The notes: a model not told the origin generated them from the sequence alone. A stretch of DNA of 64,000 nt from Solirubrobacter deserti (GCF_003344625.1 NZ_QPKJ02000003.1:372001-436000); one strand, 5' to 3'; positions 1-10,298 are shown, counted from the stretch's first letter. Translations and numbers: made by a program.

Positions 1-2
1 CG

Positions 3-590
3 GTCAAGCTCGCGCTCGGCCGCACCACGCGCGCCGACTTCGGGCTCGTGCGCGTGCGCCGGATCGGGGAGGCGGCGGGCTGGGCGGTGCTCGTCTACGT
101 CGGCTTCTGGATGGTGACCGCGCTGCTGGCGGGCATCTTCGGCCAGCCCGAGGAGCAGCAGCTGGTGACCGACGTCAAGAACGAGGACTCGCTCGCCGTG
201 CTGATCGCCTACGGCGTCACGATCTGCCTGATCGCGCCGATCGTGGAGGAGCTGTTCTTCCGCGGGTTCATGTTCGGCGCGCTCGCCCAGCGCCTGGGCC
301 CGTGGTGGGGCATGGCGATCACCGGCGTGGTCTTCGCCGTCGGCCACGCGCCCGCGCCGGCGATCTCGCTGATCGCGCTCGGCGTGTTCGGAGTGGGGTT
401 GTGCCTCCTTTACTGGCGAACACAGTCCATAGTTCCGTGCATGGCCTTGCACGCCCTCAACAATGCGATCACCTTCGGGGTGACGAGAGACCTCGATCCG
501 GCGCTGTTCGCCGCGGTCGTCGTCGGCGCCGTCGGTACGGTCTCGGCCGGCGCGCATGCGCTGTCCTCCCGGCGAACGGTGGCTGCATGA
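3..590 (+). CDS. CPBP family intramembrane metalloprotease (5' end outside window)
   Basis: The reading frame is open from the first bases of the window, so the N-terminus lies upstream; a GTG at 48 is the first start inside the window but is probably internal. The visible ~195 residues contain several hydrophobic segments and the CPBP (Abi) signature: an EELFFR glutamate-pair/arginine motif, a downstream FAVGH histidine and a late ALHALNN histidine motif, which in this family form the metal site of a membrane-embedded protease related to Rce1. The substrate cannot be told from sequence. Its stop overlaps the next gene's start (ATGA), so the two are probably co-transcribed. Confidence 0.85.
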   Translation, partial: VKLALGRTTRADFGLVRVRRIGEAAGWAVLVYVGFWMVTALLAGIFGQPEEQQLVTDVKNEDSLAVLIAYGVTICLIAPIVEELFFRGFMFGALAQRLGPWWGMAITGVVFAVGHAPAPAISLIALGVFGVGLCLLYWRTQSIVPCMALHALNNAITFGVTRDLDPALFAAVVVGAVGTVSAGAHALSSRRTVAA

Positions 591-1546
591 AGCGGACCGG
601 GTTGGCGCTCGTCGCCCTCGGTGCCGTTCCCGCCACCGCTTCCGCCCAGACGCCGCCGGCTCCCGCTCCCGTTCCGGCCACCGCGACGCTGTCCGTGACC
701 GCCCAGGACACGCTCGGCGGCGCCGCGCTCACCGGCCGCTCGTTCACGGCGCGGGTCGTGATGAAGCCGTACGTCCCGAACGAGACGGCGGTCCTGCGGG
801 TCTATCGCGGCAAGAAGAAGATCCGCGTCAAGACGCTGGCGTTCAAGCCCGTCAACGGCGGCGCGGCCGGCGTGGCCACGCTCAAGGTCAAGTCGGCCAA
901 GGCCGGCCGGCTCTCGCTGCGCGCCTCCCACCGCGCCACGCCCGCGCTGGCGACGGCCGTGGCCAAGACGGTGCGCCTGGACGCCGTGCGGCCGTACGCG
1001 GCCCGCGGCTCCCGCGGCGCCGCGGTGCGCATCCTGCAGTCACGGCTCGCCGCGATGAAGTACGTGGTCCCGCGCACGGGCGTCTACGACAGTGGCACCG
1101 CCAACGCGGTCATGGCCTGGCGCAAGATGACCGGGATGGCGCGGACCTACACCGCGACGTCCGACGTCTTCAGCGGGCTGCTCGCCGGCAAGGGCAAGTT
1201 CAAGGTCCGCCACCCCGGTGACGGGCGCCACGTCGAGGCGCGCATCAGCAAGCAGGTGTTCGCGCTGATCGACGGCGGCAAGGTCCAGCGCATCTACCAC
1301 ACGTCCACGGGCGCGCCCGCCACGCCGACCGTGCGCGGCAAGTTCCGCGTCTACCGCAAGGACCCGGGCACCAACGCCAAGGGCATGGTCGACTCGGTGT
1401 ACTTCATCCGCGGCTACGCCATCCACGGCTACGTGTCCGTGCCGCCTTACAACGCGAGCCACGGTTGCCTGCGCGTCCCGATCCCGAACGCGCGGGAGAT
1501 CTACAACTGGCTTCAGCTCGGCAACGTCGTCTGGGTGGAGGAGTAG
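587..1546 (+). CDS. Secreted L,D-transpeptidase with peptidoglycan-binding domain
   Basis: A 319-residue protein starting at the ATG that overlaps the preceding TGA. An N-terminal signal peptide (MKRTGLALVALGAVPATASA) is followed by a Pro/Ala linker, a beta-rich region, a PG_binding_1-type helical domain (roughly residues 140-185, RILQSRLAAM) and a C-terminal YkuD catalytic domain. The catalytic signature HGY...SHGCLRVP places the nucleophile at about Cys294. Family knowledge: YkuD enzymes make 3-3 peptidoglycan cross-links or attach proteins to the wall outside the membrane. The 3' end overlaps the convergent ligase gene by 34 bases. Confidence 0.93.
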   Translation: MKRTGLALVALGAVPATASAQTPPAPAPVPATATLSVTAQDTLGGAALTGRSFTARVVMKPYVPNETAVLRVYRGKKKIRVKTLAFKPVNGGAAGVATLKVKSAKAGRLSLRASHRATPALATAVAKTVRLDAVRPYAARGSRGAAVRILQSRLAAMKYVVPRTGVYDSGTANAVMAWRKMTGMARTYTATSDVFSGLLAGKGKFKVRHPGDGRHVEARISKQVFALIDGGKVQRIYHTSTGAPATPTVRGKFRVYRKDPGTNAKGMVDSVYFIRGYAIHGYVSVPPYNASHGCLRVPIPNAREIYNWLQLGNVVWVEE

Positions 1547-2619
1547 CCCCAGGACTCAGCGGCCAGGCGGGAAAGCACCTCGTGCATCCCGCCGGCGGCG
1601 TGGGCCGCGCGCATGCGGTCCGCGCCGCCGCCGTCGCGCAGGATGCGCTCGACCTCCTCGAGCGCGTCCTCGCCGTGCAACTCTGACGCGTAGCCGCGGG
1701 CGAGCGCGAGCGCGTCGGCGCCGACCTCCCGCATCGGGCGGATCGCGCCGCGCCACCAGACCGTCGCGTCGAGCCCGTCGCGCGCGGCGCGGAAGGACGA
1801 CTCCATGATCCCCTCGGTCGGCGGTGCGGCCTCCTCCTCACCGTTCGCGCAGGCCACGGCCAGCGCGTGCACGAGCGCGGCGATCCCCGTCGCCGACTCG
1901 AGCCGGCTCTGCGCGTCCATCGCGCGCACCTCGATCGTGCCGAGCCGCGGGCTGGGTCGGATGTCCCACCACAAGTACGTGTAGTCAGGGGCCTCGGCCG
2001 TCTCCACGCACCACTGCACGACGTCCTGGTAGTGCTCCCAGCCCGCGAACGTGGGCGGGATGGTGGAGCGCGGGAAGCTGCGGAAGAGCGTCGAGCGTGC
2101 GCTGGCGAGGCCGCTGTCGTGGCCGAACCAGAACGGCGAGTGCGCCGCGAGCGCCTGCAGCAGCGGGAGGTAGGCGCGCATGCGGTTGCAGACGTCGATC
2201 GCGGTCTCGGGATCGGGCATGCCGACGTGCACGTGCAGCGCCGCGGTGGGCGTGCGGCTGACGAGCCCGCGCATCTCGCGGCGGATGTCCTGATAGCGGT
2301 CGGTCTCGACGTGCACGACGTCGCCGAACGCGACGTGCGGGTGCAGGCCGCCGCCGATGAACGCCGCGCCCGTGCCGCGGATGAGCTCGCGCAGGGACGC
2401 GAGCGCGTCCATCCCCTCGGCCGCGGAGGCGACCACCGGGGTCGAGCACTCGATCAGCGCCTCGTAGAGGTCGTTCATGATCACGCCCGCGGGCGGATCG
2501 AGCAGACCGACCAGGTCGCTCGCGATGTTGGCCGGACGAAACGTCTCGGCGTCGACGAGCAGGAGCTCCTCCTCGATCCCGAGCGGGAAACCGGGCCGGC
2601 GGCCGAAGCGGTGCTCCAC
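1513..2619 (-). CDS. YbdK-type carboxylate-amine ligase (GCS2 family)
   Basis: 368 residues, the usual size of the YbdK/EgtA-like glutamate-cysteine ligase 2 family. The N-terminal GIEEELLLVD segment is the family hallmark, followed by a conserved ECSTPV strand, HVHVGMPDPE (metal/ATP binding) and an IEVRAMDAQ motif near the C-terminal third. Members ligate an amine to the gamma-carboxylate of glutamate with ATP; the true amine acceptor is often unknown. The start is GTG with a TAGACT box 6 nt upstream, suggesting a leaderless mRNA divergent from pyrE. The 3' end overlaps the L,D-transpeptidase tail-to-tail. Confidence 0.88.
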   Translation of the reverse strand: MEHRFGRRPGFPLGIEEELLLVDAETFRPANIASDLVGLLDPPAGVIMNDLYEALIECSTPVVASAAEGMDALASLRELIRGTGAAFIGGGLHPHVAFGDVVHVETDRYQDIRREMRGLVSRTPTAALHVHVGMPDPETAIDVCNRMRAYLPLLQALAAHSPFWFGHDSGLASARSTLFRSFPRSTIPPTFAGWEHYQDVVQWCVETAEAPDYTYLWWDIRPSPRLGTIEVRAMDAQSRLESATGIAALVHALAVACANGEEEAAPPTEGIMESSFRAARDGLDATVWWRGAIRPMREVGADALALARGYASELHGEDALEEVERILRDGGGADRMRAAHAAGGMHEVLSRLAAESWGYSSTQTTLPS

Positions 2620-2625
2620 GAGCCC

Positions 2626-2631
2626 AGTCTA
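2626..2631 (-). promoter_or_regulatory. -10-like TAGACT box of the YbdK gene
   Basis: TAGACT lies 6 nt before the GTG at 2619, so transcription would begin at or next to the start codon. It faces the pyrE box; the two promoters overlap head to head within about 40 bp. Confidence 0.5.
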
Positions 2632-2647
2632 CGGCCGATGGGCCGAA

Positions 2648-2653
2648 TATGGT
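2648..2653 (+). promoter_or_regulatory. -10-like TATGGT box of pyrE
   Basis: TATGGT ends 8 nt before the pyrE ATG at 2662, consistent with a leaderless or near-leaderless transcript. No clear -35 hexamer is seen. Confidence 0.45.
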
Positions 2654-2661
2654 CCTGGGGG

Positions 2662-3216
2662 ATGTCAGCGAAAGAGACTTTGATCGAGGAGCTGCGCCGT
2701 CACGCCCTCGTGATCGGCGGGGTGACCCTGACCTCTGGGGCCACCGCGCAGTACTACGTGGACGCCAAGCGCGCGATCCTGCGTCCGGCTGGGTTTGCCG
2801 CGCTTGGTGAACTGATCGCCTCGTACGCGCGCCAGTGGGAGGCGACGGCAGTGGGCGGGTTGACCATGGGCGCGGACGCGCCCGCGTGCGCCGCGCTGGC
2901 GGGCGGCGCGGACGTGAAGGCCTTCTTCGTCCGCAAGGAGACCAAGGCGCACGGGCTGCAGCGCAAGGTCGAGGGTCCGCCGCTGGAGCCCGGCGAGCGC
3001 TGTCTGATCGTGGAGGACGTCGTCACCACGGGCGGCTCCACCGTGCAGGCGATCGAGGCGGTCCGCGCCGAGGGCTTCGACGTCGTCGGCGTCGTGTCCG
3101 TGCTCGACCGGCTCGCGGGCGGCGCGGAGCAGATCCGGCTCGCCTCCGATGACGCGCCCTACGAGGCGCTGGCGACGATCGACGAGGTCTACCCGGACCG
3201 GCCGGACAAGGCCTAG
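2662..3216 (+). CDS. pyrE: Orotate phosphoribosyltransferase
   Basis: 184 residues. Catalyses orotate + PRPP to orotidine 5'-monophosphate in cytoplasmic pyrimidine synthesis. Seen directly: the flexible-loop motif RKETKAHG containing the catalytic lysine, and the PRPP-binding loop LIVEDVVTTGGST. The N-terminal half (SGATAQYYVDAKR) also matches the family. The ATG at 2662 was chosen because it precedes the conserved N-terminus and follows a TATGGT box; the frame is open much further upstream, but that part is antisense to the ligase gene. It overlaps the following convergent gene by 4 bases. Confidence 0.95.
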   Translation: MSAKETLIEELRRHALVIGGVTLTSGATAQYYVDAKRAILRPAGFAALGELIASYARQWEATAVGGLTMGADAPACAALAGGADVKAFFVRKETKAHGLQRKVEGPPLEPGERCLIVEDVVTTGGSTVQAIEAVRAEGFDVVGVVSVLDRLAGGAEQIRLASDDAPYEALATIDEVYPDRPDKA

Positions 3217-4641
3217 AAGAGCTGCGGCGTGACGGTCAGCCGCTCCCAGCGGCCGGCCCGCACGTCGTCCGGCGGACCGTGGACGGTGAACGCGCGGCCG
3301 TCGATCGACAGGTCGTAGTCGTAGCCGAAGTGCAGCAGCGTGATGTCGCCCGGTTCCCGTGTGTCCCAGTGCGCGAAGTTCGGGTGGCCGAGCACGAGGT
3401 GCCCCGGTTGCCCGAGGCCCGGCGTCACCGCGCACAGGGCCTCGTACAACTGTTCGTAGCCGAGCTGCTGGTCGGGCGGGAGGTCGTCGCGGCGGTCCGG
3501 AAGCGTGAGCACGGGCTCGAACCGGACGCGGCGCTCCTCGAGCGTCCACTCCGGGTCGCCCGCAAGTCGCTGGAGCGCCGTGCCGGGCTCGAAGCGGTTC
3601 AGAAGGACCCGCGGGTCGTCGCCCGCGACGGGCTCGACCAGCTCGTCCTCTTCGTCGAGCGCGGCGAGGAACACCAGCGTGCCGTCCGGCGGAAGGTGCT
3701 CGCGACCGGGGACGTCCGGCAGCTCGTCAAGCCAGATCGTCATCACGTGCGTGAGCGGCCGGCCCTCGTGCTGGGGCCACTCGCCCGGAAGCTCGGGCGG
3801 GCCGCCGACGCGGCTGCGACCCTCGCCCTCCACCAGTGCGAGCCCCCAGCGGGCGGTCTCGATCAGCCCGGCCGGGAGGTCGAAGCGCGCGATCAGCGCC
3901 GCGAGCTCGGCCTCGTCGCGCGGGGCCGCTTCGAGGGTGGGCGCCGCGGGGACCGTGGCGGGCGCCTGCGCCTCTGGATTCCCGAGGGCGACGGCGCCGT
4001 CGGGCCAGGTGCGCTCGTCCACGTGGCGCTGCAGGATCGCGGCGAAGTGGGGCGCGTAGAGGTCGTCGTCCTGCAACAGCGTGCGGCGGGCCCGCAGGCC
4101 CTCGTCGTCGACCTCGAGGCTGCGCCCGTCCTCCCAATGACGCCAGATCGCCTCGCTGCGCCCGACCCGCCGCTCGGCCTTCTCGAGGTAGGCCCGATCG
4201 ACGACGAACACCCGCGGCGTCTCGTGCCGCGACAGGGGCGCCATGACCTTGACCGCCGCCACGCCGGTGTCGCCGGCGACGGCGCGCTCCGCGGCCGCGG
4301 CGACCGCTGCGGCCCACGTCTCCAGCGCCGCTTCCGTGGACGGCGGGTCGGGCTCGATGCCGTGCAGCGCGCGGTCCCAGACGACGCGGTCGCCGTCGCG
4401 CACGCGCAGCAGCCCGGCGGCGTCGTACTCGCCGGTCAGCACCAGATCGCCATGACCACGAGCCCGGAGCCGGCTCCGGAACGGGGTGCGGTGGAGGACG
4501 GTGCGGCAGCGGAGGCAGCGGCGGCGCCGGGATCCACAGCTCCTCGCGGTCGCCGAACTCCACGCGGCGGACCGCCGCTTCACACTGCGCGCGCAGCGCG
4601 GACCAATCGCGCCTCAGCGCGGTGAGACGCTCATGGATCAC
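3213..4641 (-). pseudogene. DUF1963 (YwqG-like) protein, apparent frameshift near 4455-4465
   Basis: The C-terminal ~300 residues are a DUF1963/YwqG-like domain (TIWLDELPDVPG, FHPNFAHWD-like region LGHPNFAHWDT, then GDITLLHFGYD). The natural start is the GTG at 4641 (MIHERLTALRR), preceded by a TAGGTT box 6 nt upstream. That frame runs about 58 residues to a proline-rich stretch and then departs from the frame that encodes the rest (resuming at HGDLVLTGEYD). One extra base (or two missing) between about 4445 and 4480 reconciles both parts. It is either a real inactivating mutation or a sequencing error in a GC-rich run. Function of the family is unknown; YwqG-like proteins are cytoplasmic. 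Confidence 0.75.
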
Positions 4642-4647
4642 CGGTCG

Positions 4648-4653
4648 AACCTA
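4648..4653 (-). promoter_or_regulatory. -10-like TAGGTT box of the DUF1963 gene
   Basis: TAGGTT sits 6 nt before GTG 4641 and immediately after the tRNA-Arg 3' end. It supports 4641 as the true start and hence the frameshift interpretation. Confidence 0.5.
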
Positions 4654-4654
4654 G

Positions 4655-4726
4655 TGCCCCCGGCAGGAATCGAACCTGCATCCCGCGCTTAGGAGGCGCG
4701 TGCTCTATCCATTGAGCTACGAGGGC
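4655..4726 (-). tRNA. tRNA-Arg (anticodon CCU)
   Basis: A complete cloverleaf can be drawn on the minus strand: acceptor GCCCTCG paired with CGGGGGC plus discriminator A, D-arm with AGCTCAATGGATAGAGC, anticodon arm CGCGC-CTCCTAA-GCGCG giving anticodon CCT (reads AGG), and T-arm with GGTTCGATTCC. No CCA is encoded. It lies between the frameshifted DUF1963 gene and the peptide-transporter operon. Confidence 0.97.
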
Positions 4727-4766
4727 TTGCCGCGGGGAAGGGTATTGCGGTCCGTGAGCGGGCAAG

Positions 4767-4797
4767 TAGTAGCGTGTTCGCCGGTTCGGGGAACACG
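4767..4797 (+). promoter_or_regulatory. Possible promoter and leader hairpin of peptide ABC operon 1
   Basis: Upstream of the first permease there is TTGCGG (4745-4750) and TAGTAG/TAGCGT (4767-4775), a weak -35/-10 pair. It is followed by a 7-bp inverted repeat CGTGTTC/GAACACG (4773-4779 with 4791-4797). AAGGGGG about 8 nt before the TTG start can serve as Shine-Dalgarno. Promoter assignment is tentative. Confidence 0.35.
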
Positions 4798-4828
4798 GGA
4801 GTACCACCACCCCGAAGGGGGCTAAGAA

Positions 4829-5821
4829 TTGAGTACTGGAACGGGTGCCAGCGATCTGCTGCACGCCGAGGATCACGGCGTTGATCAGATCGTCGCCGGC
4901 AAGGCGCCGGTGGCGGCTCGGTCGCCCCTGCAGCTCTTCTGGCGGCGCTTCCGCAAGGACAAGGTCGCGCTCTCCGCGCTCGTGTTCATCGCGCTGCTGA
5001 TCCTGGTCGCGATCTTCGCGCCGGTGATCCGCTCGGTCGTGGGCATCCCGGACCCGGGTGAGCGCTCCACGGACGCGCTGGACGCGTTCGGGCTCCCGCT
5101 GGGGCCGACCGCCGCGCACCCGTTCGGCGTCGACGACATCGGCCGCGACATCCTCGCCCGCGTCCTGGACGGCGCCCGGCTGTCGCTCACCGTGGCGTTC
5201 ATCGGCACCGGCCTGTCGGTGCTGATCGGCGTCACCGCCGGCATGATCGCGGGCTTCTACCGCGGCTGGGTGGACACGGTGATCGCGCGCGTGATCGACG
5301 TCCTGCTGGCGTTCCCGGTGCTGCTGCTCGGTCTTGGCCTCGCGTCCGCCTGTTCGACCAAGGAGGGCTGCCTCGGCGGCGCGCTGCAGCCGGGCCGCAC
5401 GATCGTGATCTTCATCATCGTGCTCTCCACGTCGCCGTACGTCGCGCGCATCATCCGCGGCCAGGTGCTGTCGCTGCGCGAGAAGGAGTTCGTCGAGGCG
5501 GCGCGGTCGCTGGGCGCCGGGAACATGCGGATCATCTTCCGCGAGATCCTCCCGAACCTCGTCGCGCCGATCATCGTCTACGCGTCGCTGTTCATCCCCG
5601 CGAACATCCTGCTGGAGGCTTCGCTGTCGTTCCTCGGCGTCGGCGTGCGCGACCAGCCGTCGTGGGGCCAGATGCTCGCCGACGCCACCGGCAAGGTGGA
5701 TTCGGCGTGGTGGTTCATGTTCTTCCCGGGCATGGCGCTGCTGTTGACCGTGCTCGCGTTCAACCTCGTGGGCGACGGCATGCAGGACGCGCTGAACCCC
5801 AAGGGCAACAAGCAGAGGTGA
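4829..5821 (+). CDS. Peptide ABC transporter permease, DppC type
   Basis: 330 residues, TTG start preceded by AAGGGGG. An N-terminal cytoplasmic segment, an extended N-terminal domain (OppC_N type) and about six membrane helices are visible, with the inner-membrane ABC permease EAA loop (EFVEAARSLGAGNMRIIFREILPN) near residue 215-240. Family role: one half of the membrane channel for di-/oligopeptide uptake, partnered with the DppB-type permease downstream. First gene of an operon C-B-D-F that, unusually, has no binding-protein gene. An internal PADP-like insertion with two cysteines (ACSTKEGC) may form a disulfide outside the membrane. Confidence 0.92.
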   Translation: MSTGTGASDLLHAEDHGVDQIVAGKAPVAARSPLQLFWRRFRKDKVALSALVFIALLILVAIFAPVIRSVVGIPDPGERSTDALDAFGLPLGPTAAHPFGVDDIGRDILARVLDGARLSLTVAFIGTGLSVLIGVTAGMIAGFYRGWVDTVIARVIDVLLAFPVLLLGLGLASACSTKEGCLGGALQPGRTIVIFIIVLSTSPYVARIIRGQVLSLREKEFVEAARSLGAGNMRIIFREILPNLVAPIIVYASLFIPANILLEASLSFLGVGVRDQPSWGQMLADATGKVDSAWWFMFFPGMALLLTVLAFNLVGDGMQDALNPKGNKQR

Positions 5822-5827
5822 GCTGAG

Positions 5828-6799
5828 GTGGCCGCCTACATCGCCCGCCGGCTGCTCTGGGCCGGCTTCCTGCTGTTCGTGATCTCCTGCATCACGTTCG
5901 TCATCTTCAGCGTGCTGCCGGCCGGCGACCCGGCGGTCGCGCGCGCGGGTCGCTCGCCGTCACCGGAGCTGGTCGAGATCATCCGCGTGCAGCTCGGCCT
6001 GGACAAGTCCAAGCCCGAGCAGTTCGTCAACTACATCGCCGACATCCTGCCGTTCCTGGGCGGCAACGGCATCAACTTCGGCTTCAGCTACCAGACCAAC
6101 ACGGACGTGCTGCCCGAGATCCTGGAGCGGCTCCCGGTGACGATCTTCCTCACGACCGGCGCCGTGATCCTGTGGCTCGCGATCGGCATCCCGGTCGGCA
6201 TGCTGTCCGCCGTCAAGACCGGCTCGTGGATGGACCGCCTCGCCATGGGCGTCGCGCTGCTGTTCATCTCCGCGCCGGTGTACTTCCTCGGTCTGGTCGC
6301 GATCTTCCTGTTCGCCGACGACATCGGGCGCTTCCCGATCCTGCCCGGCAACTCGGCCTACGGGGACGCCGACAGCCTGCTCGGGAGAGCGGAGGCGCTG
6401 ATCATGCCGTGGTGCGTGCTCGCGGCGGCGTTCGCGGCGATCTACGCGCGGTTCCTGCGCGGCAACCTGATCGACACGCTGCAGGAGGACTACATCCGCA
6501 CGGCCCGGGCGAAAGGGCTCTCGGAGCGGCGGGTGGTGTTCCGCCACGGCGTGCGGGCCGCGATCACGCCGATCGTGACGCTGCTCGGCCTGGACATCGG
6601 CATCCTGCTCGGCGGCGCGATCCTCACCGAGACCGTCTTCAACATCCCGGGCATCGGCCGCTACGCGTTCAACGCGATCAACCTGTCCGACCTTCCGGTC
6701 ATCCAGGGGACCGTGCTGTTCGGCGCGTTCTTCATCGTGATGATGTCGCTGCTCGTCGACATCCTGTACGCCTTCATCGACCCGAGAGTGAGGTACTGA
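5828..6799 (+). CDS. Peptide ABC transporter permease, DppB type
   Basis: 323 residues, GTG start 6 nt after the preceding stop. N-terminal transmembrane helix, then the typical DppB layout with [13 protein letters not shown] after helix 1, four to five further helices and the EAA loop [21 protein letters not shown] near residues 220-240. It forms the second half of the peptide channel with the DppC-type permease. The stop overlaps the next ATG by one base, showing translational coupling to the ATPases. Confidence 0.93.
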   Translation: MAAYIARRLLWAGFLLFVISCITFVIFSVLPAGDPAVARAGRSPSPELVEIIRVQLGLDKSKPEQFVNYIADILPFLGGNGINFGFSYQTNTDVLPEILERLPVTIFLTTGAVILWLAIGIPVGMLSAVKTGSWMDRLAMGVALLFISAPVYFLGLVAIFLFADDIGRFPILPGNSAYGDADSLLGRAEALIMPWCVLAAAFAAIYARFLRGNLIDTLQEDYIRTARAKGLSERRVVFRHGVRAAITPIVTLLGLDIGILLGGAILTETVFNIPGIGRYAFNAINLSDLPVIQGTVLFGAFFIVMMSLLVDILYAFIDPRVRY

Positions 6800-7853
6800 T
6801 GGCTGCGCCTCTGCTCGAGGTCGAGAACCTGCAGGTGCACTTCGAGACCGAGGACGGCCTGGTCAAGGCCGTCGACGGGATCTCATACACCGTCGATCGC
6901 GGGCAGACGCTCGGGATCGTGGGCGAATCCGGGTCCGGCAAGTCCGTGTCCTCGCTCACCGTGATGGGCCTGACCCGCGCGCGCAACGCCCGCATCACCG
7001 GGACGGTGCGCTTCGACGGCAAGGACCTGCTGGGCACGTCCGAGGAGGACATGCGCCAGATCCGCGGCAACGACATCGCGATGATCTTCCAGGACCCGCT
7101 CTCTTCGCTGCACCCCTTCTACAAGGTGGGTGCGCAGATCGCGGAAGGCGTGCAGGCGCACCGGGACGTCTCGAAGGCGCAGGCGTGGGACCGCGCCGTG
7201 GAGATGCTCTCGCTGGTCGGCATCCCGGAGCCGCGCAAGCGCGCGGACGCCTACCCGCACGAGTTCTCGGGCGGCATGCGCCAGCGCGCGATGATCGCGA
7301 TGGCGCTGGCCAACGACCCGAAGCTGCTGATCGCGGACGAGCCGACGACCGCGCTGGACGTGACCGTCCAGGCGCAGATCCTCGAGCTGATCGAGCGCCT
7401 GCAGAGCGAGTTCGACACCGCCGTGGTGGTCATCACGCACGACCTCGGCGTCGTGGCCGAGATGGCGGACGAGATCGCGGTGATGTACGCCGGCAGGATC
7501 GTCGAGAAGGCGAACACCGACACGATCTTCGCGGCGCCCGAGCACCCCTACACGTGGGGGCTGCTGTCGTCGATCCCGCGGCTGGACGCCCCGCGCGACG
7601 AGGAGCTCGTCCCGATCGCCGGGCGCCCGCCGTCGCTGATCAACCTGCCGGGCGGCTGCTCGTTCCACCCGCGCTGCCCGTACGTGCGCGAGGCACACAC
7701 GAAGGTCGATCCGGAGCTCAAGCCGGTGCCCGGGGCGCCGGGACACGAGGTCGCCTGCCTGCTGGACTCGAGCGTGCGCCGCAAGCTGTGGAGCGAGCTG
7801 CGCTCCGGCGTCAAGCCCGCGGAAGCACGTTCGGACGTGATGGAGGAGGCCCG

Positions 7854-7857
<4 letters not shown>
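6799..7857 (+). CDS. Peptide ABC transporter ATP-binding protein, DppD type
   Basis: 352 residues. Walker [10 protein letters not shown]-loop [12 protein letters not shown], signature FSGGMRQR, Walker [13 protein letters not shown] and the H-loop histidine in VVITHDLG are all present. The C-terminal oligo_HPY region has GCSFHPRCP and a late ACLL cysteine, but the cysteine usually found a few residues after HPRCP is replaced (PYVREAH). In relatives four cysteines can hold an Fe-S cluster, so this copy may not. Start ATG overlaps the permease stop. Confidence 0.94.
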
Positions 7858-8924
<1,067 letters not shown>

Positions 8925-8933
8925 GCCCGCCCG

Positions 8934-9605
8934 CTAGCGGCGAATCCGCGCTTCGACGTCGCGCGGGCTCACGCCGAGCGCGTCCAGCGTGCGCGCCGCG
9001 CCGCCGCGCTGGTCGCGGAGCGCCGCGCGCAGCAGGTCGCCGACGCCGATCACGTGCGTCGGATCGGCCGCGGCCTGGCGCAGCGCCTCGTGGAACACGC
9101 GCCGCGCGTACGCCGTGATCCCGCCGTTGGGCGGCGGGTCGTCGGCCAGGGTCGGAGCTGCGGCCAGCCGCGCCGATTCCAGCGTGATCCCGCACCCGCG
9201 CAGCGCCGCGGCGGCCACGGCGTCCCCGCCGCGCAGGATGCCGAGCAGCAGGTGCTCGGAGCCCATGTGGGTCGCGCCCAGCGCGTTCGCCTCCTCGCCG
9301 GCGAGCTGTACGGCGGCGCGGGCCTCGGGGGCGACGCGGAGCTTCGGCGCGGAGCCCGCGCCGGGCGGCGGCTCGGTGGCGGCGGCGAGGTCCCGGTAGC
9401 GGCGGTGGGCGGCCTGGCGGGAGATGCCGAGCGCGCGGGCGACGGCGCCGTACGAGGAGCCGGAGTCGAGCGCCCGCCAGGCCTGGACGCGCTCGAAGGC
9501 GTCGAGCTCGCGCCGCAGCGCGGACAGGTTGTGCAGCGCGACCTCGGGGTCGGAGGCGCGGATCGAGTGCTCGAGGAGCTCCGTGAGGCGGTCGGGAAGG
9601 GTTAT
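8934..9605 (-). CDS. HTH domain fused to Clp N-terminal (ClpN) repeat domain, probable ATA start
   Basis: Translating the minus strand from 9605 gives 223 residues. The first part is helical with a helix-turn-helix (GAVARALGISRQAAHRRYR); then comes a Clp N domain (ARAAVQLAGEEANALGATH then MGSEHLLLGIL and a second half with RRVFHEALRQAA). No AAA+ module follows, so it is not a Clp ATPase; ClpN domains bind substrates or adaptors. No ATG, GTG or TTG occurs in frame before the ATG at 9266, which would remove the HTH and half of the first ClpN repeat. An ATA at 9605 overlaps the upstream TAA stop and has GGAG 7 nt before it. It follows the SDR gene and sits near clpP. Confidence 0.7.
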   Translation of the reverse strand: MTLPDRLTELLEHSIRASDPEVALHNLSALRRELDAFERVQAWRALDSGSSYGAVARALGISRQAAHRRYRDLAAATEPPPGAGSAPKLRVAPEARAAVQLAGEEANALGATHMGSEHLLLGILRGGDAVAAAALRGCGITLESARLAAAPTLADDPPPNGGITAYARRVFHEALRQAAADPTHVIGVGDLLRAALRDQRGGAARTLDALGVSPRDVEARIRR

Positions 9606-10291
9606 CGGGCGCTCCAGCCGAGGTCCATGGTCACGGGGACGCCGGAGAAGGCCGAGCCGCCGGGGCCGGCCAGGAAGGCGATCACGTTCGCGACCTCCTC
9701 GGGTTCGATCAGGCGCTTGACGGCGTGTGGGGCCAGGATGACCTCCTCCAGGACGTCATCCTCGCTCATCCCGTGCGTTCTTGCCTGGTCGGGGATCTGC
9801 TTCTCGACCAAAGGGGTGCGGACGTAGCCCGGGCAGACGGCGGTCGCCTGCAGGCCCTCGAGCGCGAGCGTCTTGACCAGCCCGAGCACGCCGTGCTTGG
9901 CCGCGACGTACGCGGCCTTGTTCGGCGAAGCCACGAGCGCATGGGCGCTGGCCACCGCGATGAAGCGGCCCGAGCTCTCGTGCAACGCGTCCCACGCGTA
10001 CTTGGCCAGCAGGAACGGGCTGGTCAGCAGGATCGCGAGGATCCCGTCCCAGCGGTCCTCCGGGAACTCCGCGACCGGCGCGACGTGCTGGACGCCCGCG
10101 TTCGCCACCACGACGTCCAGCCGGCCGAAGCGCTCCAGCGCGGTATCGACCGCGAGCCGGTTGCCCTCGCGGGTGGAGAGGTCGCCGTCCTCGAGGTCGA
10201 AGCCGAGGACGTCGTAGCCGTCGGAGCGCAGCCGCTCCGCGGTCGCTTTCCCGATGCCGCTGGCGGCTCCGGTGACAAGCGCGGCGGGCAC
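9602..10291 (-). CDS. SDR family dehydrogenase, 3-hydroxybutyrate dehydrogenase-like
   Basis: 229 residues from GTG 10291 (GTG 10300 is an alternative). The cofactor motif VTGAASGIG opens the protein, with NAG (VVANAG), the catalytic Ser region [11 protein letters not shown], and YVAAK. The segment [19 protein letters not shown] closely resembles D-3-hydroxybutyrate dehydrogenases, which interconvert acetoacetate and 3-hydroxybutyrate with NAD. Exact substrate is inferred. A TAAGGT box 7 nt before GTG 10291 supports that start. The stop codon overlaps the candidate ATA start of the HTH-ClpN gene. Confidence 0.82.
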   Translation of the reverse strand: MPAALVTGAASGIGKATAERLRSDGYDVLGFDLEDGDLSTREGNRLAVDTALERFGRLDVVVANAGVQHVAPVAEFPEDRWDGILAILLTSPFLLAKYAWDALHESSGRFIAVASAHALVASPNKAAYVAAKHGVLGLVKTLALEGLQATAVCPGYVRTPLVEKQIPDQARTHGMSEDDVLEEVILAPHAVKRLIEPEEVANVIAFLAGPGGSAFSGVPVTMDLGWSAR

Positions 10292-10298
10292 GCCGCGC

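Noticed and set aside
4445..4480. Programmed ribosomal frameshift in the DUF1963 gene
   Set aside because: No slippery heptamer or downstream stop-codon signal is seen; a mutation or sequencing error is simpler.
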